Part shown: one piece after another, positions 16,390 to 21,035 of the stretch
How positions within the stretch are numbered: position 1 is the first letter of the stretch
How the letters are laid out: each line of letters opens with the position of its first letter
NCBI RefSeq assembly: GCF_047470865.1
Contig: NZ_JAZDRH010000036.1
Span: forward strand, 1 to 21,035
DNA length: 21,035 bases
Reading direction: 5' to 3'
Source of the DNA: JAZDRH01 sp047470865
Lineage (GTDB): Bacteria; Pseudomonadota; Gammaproteobacteria; Pseudomonadales; Pseudomonadaceae
The notes under the pieces: model-generated
What the model was told of the DNA's origin: nothing
Seen by the model: the letters and a program-made list of their open reading frames with translations, nothing else
Database searches by the model: none
Position numbers and translations under genes: made by a program

Positions 16390-16928
16390 CGCTAAAAATG
16401 ACAGCAGTATTAGAAATTGAGCACCAACACAGCCAAAAATTAACTCAATTAACGCCTTTGTTAGCTGAACAACCTTTTTTCACGCTGGATGCGCTCAGTG
16501 ATGGTGATTTATCTTGGTGGATTAACCAACAGTTACAAGATGCACGCCATGAAGATGGTGGTATCGAATTAAAATATGTATCTTCTTTGGCAGGGGGCTA
16601 TGTATTACAGCAAGACGGACAGCTGCTATCCTTGCCGGGTTGTTGTGCTTCATTGAGTGATATAGGCTCATGGGTTGAATTGGCAAGAGGCGTTACTGAA
16701 AACTTTTATCAAGGGCATCCAGCTCCTGTTCTCAGTATTGAGCATGATAATCTCTGCTTTAGTTGGTTTTCTGGCAGCCCTTGCCAAGATGCTTGCATCA
16801 GCTTATTAGAGCTCGAAAAATGCACGCAGGAAATGGAAAGAATAGTCCAGGGTATAGCCTTTCGGATTGAAAAATTGACGCAAAATCATGCACTTGCTCA
16901 GGTGCTGGTCTATGGCAAATATGCCTAA
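16386..16928 (+). CDS. Conserved-context protein of unknown function, cysteine-containing, 180 residues
   Basis: I do not recognise this family. I chose the ATG at 16386, which overlaps the protease stop codon (ATGA) and has a near-perfect AAGGAGG 6 nt upstream; the frame is open back to 16341 but only inside the protease gene. The 180-residue product has no signal peptide or membrane segment. It holds six cysteines (86, 87, 124, 133, 137 and 146), including a CC pair in LPGCCASL and a C-x3-C pair in SGSPCQDACISL. A Trp-rich stretch (LSWWINQ) lies near residue 44 and a helical C-terminal third has heptad-like leucines. As the last gene of a coupled operon with an exporter and a leader protease, it is most simply an accessory factor of the same maturation pathway, for example a substrate-binding or adaptor protein. 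That is inference from position. Confidence 0.8.
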   Translation: MTLKMTAVLEIEHQHSQKLTQLTPLLAEQPFFTLDALSDGDLSWWINQQLQDARHEDGGIELKYVSSLAGGYVLQQDGQLLSLPGCCASLSDIGSWVELARGVTENFYQGHPAPVLSIEHDNLCFSWFSGSPCQDACISLLELEKCTQEMERIVQGIAFRIEKLTQNHALAQVLVYGKYA

Positions 16929-17071
16929 TTATCCTAGAAGCTAGAAATAACGACAGGCGTTAGATTATGCCTTGTGCTAAAAACTGATGTTTAGGCCAGT
17001 GCGCTTAGCTTCATATTTCAGCTGTTATTTTTTGCTACTATTGTACACAAACTATTTACAAGGATAGCCTA

Positions 17072-18217
17072 GTGTTTCGTCAATCTGTGTTAGCCGCCAG
17101 CCTCGCGCTTTGCCTGTTCAATAGTCCAAATGCCTTGGCCAATCTTGATCAAAAAAGTTTTAAATTATTAGATAAAGCTGAAACCTTGCTCAATGAAGCG
17201 GCTAGTTTGCCCGATAGCAAATGGATCGGCCGTGACAAACAGTCAGCCTATAATGAAATTGATAGCCTAATTGAGGAGATGCTTGATAAATTAGGTAGCG
17301 AAAAAATCAAACAACAACGTAAAACTTACCGCAAAGTAGAACAGGCGATTCTTGATGAGCAACAAGAAATTAGCCGTCTAAAAGAAAAACAGTATTTTGC
17401 TATTTCTGAAGAAGCCAGCACGCTGACTAAATATACACCTACAGCGACTTTAAAAAGTTGGACAGCACAAACCAAAGGCGACTACCAACTATTAATTGAT
17501 GCAAGCGCGCAAAATATTAAAGAGTTAGAAGCAAGCTTAGTTCAGTTGCGTACTGAAATGAGCCAAGAGCTGGCAGTGATGGGAATCGACTTAGCTCCAG
17601 ATAAGCTAGATTTTTTACTTAATACAGTAACAGGTGATGATATCGTTAGCATGATGCTAACCTTTGAGAGTATTAAGCAAGTAACAGAGCAGTTAGCTAC
17701 TTTAGTCCAAGCTAATAGTGAGAATCTGGATGCAGTCAAGCGTTACTACGGCATGATTGTGGTGTTACATCGTCTGGTTGTTAATATGCAGCAAAGCTTT
17801 ATTGGTAAAATTGAAACTAGCTATATTCCTAAGCTAAAAATCTATCAAAAAGAAGCCGTAGAAAATATAAAACAAGCCAAGAAATTATTATCTTTAACGC
17901 CCAAAGAAAACCGCGATGTATTGGTTAAAAATATTGAATCTAACCAACTAACAGCACAGGTTACGGCGGTTTATGTAGAGTATTTACAAGATCAGTTACA
18001 GCAAGTAAAAAAAGCATTAACACAGGCCAAACAAAAAGAAGCCGTTGCTGAAAATACTTACGCTACTGTGAGACTAAGCTTGCAAGTACTTAGCTTGATT
18101 CGCGAAAGCCAACGTGATTTTGAAGCTTTAGCTAAATTACAAATGCCAGAAATAATGCCGTTTGATAATCCAAAAATAAAGGAAGAGTTTTTTAATATTA
18201 CTAATAAGTTGAGATAA
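17072..18217 (+). CDS. Secreted (periplasmic) coiled-coil protein of unknown function
   Basis: This 381-residue protein starts with GTG at 17072, supported by AAGGA 7 nt upstream. Residues 1-23 form a signal peptide with cleavage predicted after NALA, before NLDQ. The mature chain is almost entirely helical and charged, with long coiled-coil stretches at about 75-105, 145-165 and 265-345. It ends in a Pro-rich motif (LQMPEIMPFDNPKIKEEF). No enzyme motif, membrane helix or lipobox is visible. The blocks KWIGRDKQSAYNEIDSL and LLNTVTGDDIVSMM look like conserved family signatures, but I cannot name the family. It is separated from the protease operon by 143 nt without a clear terminator, so read-through from upstream is possible. 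A structural or envelope-associated role would fit. Confidence 0.8.
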   Translation: MFRQSVLAASLALCLFNSPNALANLDQKSFKLLDKAETLLNEAASLPDSKWIGRDKQSAYNEIDSLIEEMLDKLGSEKIKQQRKTYRKVEQAILDEQQEISRLKEKQYFAISEEASTLTKYTPTATLKSWTAQTKGDYQLLIDASAQNIKELEASLVQLRTEMSQELAVMGIDLAPDKLDFLLNTVTGDDIVSMMLTFESIKQVTEQLATLVQANSENLDAVKRYYGMIVVLHRLVVNMQQSFIGKIETSYIPKLKIYQKEAVENIKQAKKLLSLTPKENRDVLVKNIESNQLTAQVTAVYVEYLQDQLQQVKKALTQAKQKEAVAENTYATVRLSLQVLSLIRESQRDFEALAKLQMPEIMPFDNPKIKEEFFNITNKLR

Positions 18218-18235
18218 CCTATGTAAGGTTATCTC
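18211..18235. terminator. Shared hairpin between two convergent genes
   Basis: GAGATAACCT (18211-18220) and AGGTTATCTC (18226-18235) form a perfect 10-bp stem with a 5-nt loop. The left arm includes the last codons and the TAA stop of the coiled-coil protein gene. It lies 6 nt before the end of the convergent lipoprotein gene, so it can serve both. No long T run follows on either strand. Confidence 0.65.
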
Positions 18236-18241
18236 TATCTA

Positions 18242-18859
18242 TTACTGGTTGATTGAGGTGCATTTCTTTAATGCTTCTGCTTCTAGCAGTTGCTTGGTGT
18301 CTGGAGCAATTTTTTGAATGCTAATTGCACAATGACCACCACTTAGATAGAAGGAAGCTTCATAGTCAGTGCCCGGCTTGGGAGTAAAAGCGCCACTAAA
18401 GCGGCACCATTGGTGGCTATTAATACCAGGAATACTGGTAAAACCATCCAGCACAAGCAGTTGGTCAGTAGGAACGATAATTTCTTCAAAGTTTACTCGA
18501 GAAAATGTGCTTGTATTATTTTTTAAAGCATTTGCACTTTTTTCTGTCTCAGGCATACCAACGCTTATATTATGTTTAGTGGAGGGTAGGGAGAGATATA
18601 CACCTTTGTTGAATCTATCCTTACCAAAGGCGTCAGTCCATTCACTGCAACTATTAGCGGCATAGTATCTAATTTCTGCACCACTAGAATATAATCGCAC
18701 TCGGGCTTCTTTAGCAGGATTGTAAGTGCTATCTTCAACAATTAATTCTGAAGGTGCTGTGACCTCTTGAAATAGACTATAGGGCGATGGCAGGTAAGGG
18801 CTGCAACCTACTAATAGAATAGGTGAAAGCAGTATGCATAATAAAAATTTTCGATCCAT
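18242..18859 (-). CDS. Lipoprotein of unknown function
   Basis: This 205-residue protein has a clear lipoprotein signal: MDRKFLLCILLSPILLVGC, with lipobox LVGC and the lipidated Cys at residue 19, followed by Ser at +2, which favours sorting to the outer membrane. The mature part has four further cysteines (in NSCSEW, HQWCRF, GGHCAIS and LKKCTS), enough for two disulfides in the periplasm. It looks beta-rich, with no recognised domain. AGGGA lies 7 nt before the ATG. It converges on the coiled-coil protein gene, so the two are not in one operon. I do not recognise the family. Confidence 0.82.
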   Translation of the reverse strand: MDRKFLLCILLSPILLVGCSPYLPSPYSLFQEVTAPSELIVEDSTYNPAKEARVRLYSSGAEIRYYAANSCSEWTDAFGKDRFNKGVYLSLPSTKHNISVGMPETEKSANALKNNTSTFSRVNFEEIIVPTDQLLVLDGFTSIPGINSHQWCRFSGAFTPKPGTDYEASFYLSGGHCAISIQKIAPDTKQLLEAEALKKCTSINQ

Positions 18860-18879
18860 GAAGTAATCCCTGCATAATG

Positions 18880-18898
18880 TATTGATTTTGTATCAATA
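18880..18898. repeat. Inverted repeat in the lipoprotein gene leader
   Basis: TATTGAT (18880-18886) and ATCAATA (18892-18898) are exact reverse complements around 5 nt, about 20-40 nt upstream of the lipoprotein ATG. It could be an operator or an mRNA leader hairpin, but the arms are short and AT-rich. Confidence 0.4.
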
Positions 18899-18978
18899 AT
18901 TGTACATTTTCACACTACTAAATCTAGTGATTTATCGCTATAAAAAAATCTATTTATTTTAAAGTAATATGTATAGTA

Positions 18979-19010
18979 CAAAAGGCGCAGCTAATTAGCT
19001 GCGCCTTTTG
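18979..19010 (-). terminator. Long perfect palindromic terminator of the symporter operon
   Basis: A perfect inverted repeat of 32 nt with 16-nt arms (CAAAAGGCGCAGCTAA and its reverse complement) lies immediately downstream of the 43-residue gene. On either strand the GC-rich stem ends in TTTT. It probably ends transcription of the symporter operon and could also stop transcripts from the other side. Confidence 0.88.
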
Positions 19011-19012
19011 GT

Positions 19013-19144
19013 TTAAACCAAAGAACTTCCTGATTTTTTAGCATCCTTTATATCTTTAACTAATCCTGCACAAAGTACAAATAGTACGCCGCTAGCAATA
19101 GCAGGCCAGATAAGGATGTAGGTGGTTAAGGCTAAGTAAGTCAT
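19013..19144 (-). CDS. Small membrane protein, probable symporter small subunit (43 residues)
   Basis: This short gene encodes 43 residues: one hydrophobic segment (about residues 3-28, LALTTYILIWPAIASGVLF onward) followed by a basic cytoplasmic tail (VKDIKDAKKSGSSLV). The ATG at 19144 has AGGAG 6 nt upstream and lies 8 nt after the symporter stop codon on the same strand, so the two are cotranscribed. The pattern of a 40-odd-residue, single-helix protein with an IWP motif behind an SSS-family symporter agrees with small proteins annotated as transporter small subunits in pseudomonads, recalled from memory. A role in stability or targeting of the symporter is inferred. Confidence 0.8.
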   Translation of the reverse strand: MTYLALTTYILIWPAIASGVLFVLCAGLVKDIKDAKKSGSSLV

Positions 19145-19152
19145 AACATCTC

Positions 19153-20775
19153 CTAGTTTTTTTGAAACTCAATAACACGTTGGTTAATTTTTCTAAAATC
19201 AAAGCCTTTCGCTTTGCTCAATAAGGTGACTAAAGTGCAGACAATGGCACTGGCACCGTAAGCTGTTAGGGAGCTAAGTAGTACCAGGTAGTCACGTAAG
19301 AAGCCAACAGTAAACGGGAGTAATACAAGGCTTGAAATGACTCCAATAGATAAGCCAGCGCCTTTGCCAAAGAAACCAAAAGTCATTAATCCCAAGACAA
19401 CACCCGCGCCAAGCGTGGCGGTGCTTTCGATGAATATGGCAGGTAACCCTGTGAGTTCAATCCATGAGAAACGCACAATAATAAACAGTAAAAACGCGAT
19501 TAACACTGAGCTGGTAAAGGCAGTATTAGTCACCTTGTTCCAATAAAGGCTGACGATTACCGGAAACACGATAGCGCCCCATAAAGCCCCGACGAAAATT
19601 AACATAGATAAAATATCTAGTTTTAGGCTGGCAAAAATAATGCCGAGCATGGTGGCAACAATCATGGTTATTCGGCCAATCCATAACATTTTTTGTGGGC
19701 AGGGTTTGTTTTTACTAATTTGCTTACCGTAAATATCAGTCATTACGATAGCGGATAAAGCGGACAAGTCAGAGTCAGCGGTAGACGACAGTGAGCCGAT
19801 AACCATTATAAAGAGTAGCCCCACCATAATAGGGGATAAATAGGTGGCTGCCATCTGTGGGATAAGATTGTTTAAATCACCATCAATAGGCGTGATTCCA
19901 GCAAGCAGAGCCAATAAACCCAGCATGCCCAAACCAATAACAATAGAACCATAGCCAATAGTGGCGGTAATAAAGCTGGGTTTTATTAGATCTTCACGAA
20001 CAGCGAATAAGCGTTGAGCAATGGTTTGGTTGCCTATGGCATAGGCGAGTACAGCTACAAAAAAAGGCGCGCCTTGCTCTAATATAGCTGTTTTGGAAAA
20101 GAAGTTTTGTTGCTCTGCGCTGAGGTTGCTTAGTCCTGTGACAAAGAGATTGGGGCCGCCTAGCTCAAAAAATAGCATGGGAATAATCACAACGGCTGCC
20201 ACAATCATAGCGATTAACTGACCGAAGTCTGTAAATACAGATGATCTAAAACCAGACCATAGGGTATAGGAGAGTACGCCAAGCCCAGCAATTAAAACAC
20301 CGTGTACAAAGCTAAGCGGGGATAAAATATCGACCAAAGCGCCAGCGGCGGTGAAGTTCACCATTAAGCTAATAACGCTGCCAATAATGTTAGATAAGGC
20401 AAGAATCATTTGGCTCGCGCTACCATGGCGTGCGTGCATGATTTCAGCCAAGGTGTGAGCGTTAGGTGCTAGTTGGCGAAAGCGTTTGCCGAAAGGGTAA
20501 ATAAAGAGAATCATTAAGGCGCCCCAGAATCCATAATGTAATGCGCCTGAAAAACCGTATTTGTAGCCTGAACTAGCGGCTGCATAAAAAGAGGCGGCCC
20601 AAATCCATGTGGCGGTCATGCTGGCGGCAGACATGCCAAAGCCGATAGAACCATTGGCTACCATGTAGCCATCTACATTTTCTTTTTTCTCTCCTATTCC
20701 CAAGCTAAATAAAAAGGTTATGCCGTAAAAGGCTAAAAGCAAACAGACAACAGTTGTTGTCGAAAATTGAAACAT
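19153..20775 (-). CDS. Sodium:solute symporter, SSS/SLC5 family
   Basis: This protein has 540 residues from the ATG at 20775 and about 13 predicted membrane helices, the LeuT-fold layout of the sodium:solute symporter family. The sodium-site helix is visible as GSLSSTADSDLSALSAI (about residues 327-343), and the conserved loop NQTIAQRLFAVREDLIKPSF lies near 249-268. The N-terminal GYMVANGSIGFGMSAASMTATW is also characteristic. The frame runs 20 codons further up to 20835, but the ATG at 20775 has AAAGGAG 5 nt upstream and gives the usual N-terminus. The substrate is not clear: relatives transport acetate, proline, pantothenate, urea and amines. It is cotranscribed with the 43-residue small protein. 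Confidence 0.92.
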   Translation of the reverse strand: MFQFSTTTVVCLLLAFYGITFLFSLGIGEKKENVDGYMVANGSIGFGMSAASMTATWIWAASFYAAASSGYKYGFSGALHYGFWGALMILFIYPFGKRFRQLAPNAHTLAEIMHARHGSASQMILALSNIIGSVISLMVNFTAAGALVDILSPLSFVHGVLIAGLGVLSYTLWSGFRSSVFTDFGQLIAMIVAAVVIIPMLFFELGGPNLFVTGLSNLSAEQQNFFSKTAILEQGAPFFVAVLAYAIGNQTIAQRLFAVREDLIKPSFITATIGYGSIVIGLGMLGLLALLAGITPIDGDLNNLIPQMAATYLSPIMVGLLFIMVIGSLSSTADSDLSALSAIVMTDIYGKQISKNKPCPQKMLWIGRITMIVATMLGIIFASLKLDILSMLIFVGALWGAIVFPVIVSLYWNKVTNTAFTSSVLIAFLLFIIVRFSWIELTGLPAIFIESTATLGAGVVLGLMTFGFFGKGAGLSIGVISSLVLLPFTVGFLRDYLVLLSSLTAYGASAIVCTLVTLLSKAKGFDFRKINQRVIEFQKN

Positions 20776-20835
20776 GTCAACTCCTTTAAATGCGACAAAG
20801 CGAGCAAGCACGCTGAGTACGCTAAATAAAGGCAC

Positions 20836-20878
20836 TTACTGTTTTAGTGAGGACAGTAAACACCACAAGAACACTGTC
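20836..20878. promoter_or_regulatory. Cluster of ACTGT/ACAGT half-sites upstream of the symporter
   Basis: TTACTGT (20836-20842) and ACAGTAA (20853-20859) form a perfect 7-bp inverted repeat with a 10-nt spacer. A third half-site, ACTGTC (20873-20878), pairs with GACAGT (20852-20857). They lie 61-103 nt upstream of the symporter ATG, a plausible operator position. The remaining sequence to 21035 is AT-rich with no gene I can support. Confidence 0.4.
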
Positions 20879-21035
20879 AAAAAACCATTAAAGAGTAGTT
20901 ATAGGCTTACCAGAGTAAGCTGGATTTTTGCAGCATGAAGTCAGCAATGGCTGAGAGATACGTGGAATTATGGGTAGTTAGTTAGCACCACGTGGCAGGG
21001 AATATAACATTTTGTAAGGATATTATATTTATATA

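Noticed and set aside
16929..17071. Possible small peptide gene (candidate substrate of the protease) between the cassette and the coiled-coil protein
   Set aside because: The 143 nt contain no ORF with ribosome-binding site and useful length on either strand; the AAGGA near the end serves the GTG at 17072.
20776..20835. Upstream in-frame extension of the symporter
   Set aside because: The ATG at 20775 has AAAGGAG at good distance and gives the normal family N-terminus; the ATG at 20835 has no ribosome-binding site.

Overview
The window looks like chromosomal DNA of a gammaproteobacterium, most likely a relatively AT-rich member of the Pseudomonadales. This is inferred from an OprD-family porin, a liuR-liuABCDE-type leucine/isovalerate operon, an AcoR-type sigma-54 activator and the overall style of the proteins. 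There are no rRNA or tRNA genes, CRISPR arrays, transposases or integrases.

Layout. (1) 274-8641, minus strand: a complete leucine/isovalerate catabolic operon. Transcription order is liuA (isovaleryl-CoA dehydrogenase), liuB and liuD (methylcrotonyl-CoA carboxylase beta and alpha), with liuC (methylglutaconyl-CoA hydratase) between them, then liuE (HMG-CoA lyase) and scoA-scoB (3-oxoacid CoA-transferase). The operon ends in a strong hairpin terminator at 726-753. The MerR regulator liuR follows as its own unit with its own terminator. (2) 8642-8858: a divergent control region with a perfect 16-bp palindrome at 8759-8774, a likely LiuR operator, facing the liu operon on one side and a plus-strand acyl-CoA synthetase on the other. 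(3) 10683-11954: an OprD porin between two terminator hairpins. (4) 12191-16928: four tightly coupled genes, namely a GAF/PAS/AAA+/Fis sigma-54 activator, a fused TMD-NBD ABC exporter, a small cytoplasmic subtilisin-like protease and a 180-residue cysteine-containing protein of unknown function. The exporter plus protease pair resembles QhpF/QhpE of quinohemoprotein amine dehydrogenase (QHNDH) maturation, but no QHNDH subunit gene and no QhpD radical-SAM gene lies in the window. (5) 17072-18859: a secreted coiled-coil protein and a lipoprotein, converging on a shared hairpin. (6) 19013-20775, minus strand: an SSS-family solute:sodium symporter followed by a 43-residue membrane protein that looks like its small subunit. 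The pair ends in a very long palindromic terminator.

How they work together. Leucine is degraded through isovaleryl-CoA to HMG-CoA, then to acetyl-CoA and acetoacetate. ScoAB activates acetoacetate to acetoacetyl-CoA, and the divergent synthetase may feed free branched or medium-chain acids into the same control circuit. The regulator/exporter/protease/180-residue module looks like a peptide-maturation cassette and is the most interesting part of the window. Whether its substrate is a QHNDH gamma subunit encoded elsewhere or another small peptide cannot be settled from this sequence.
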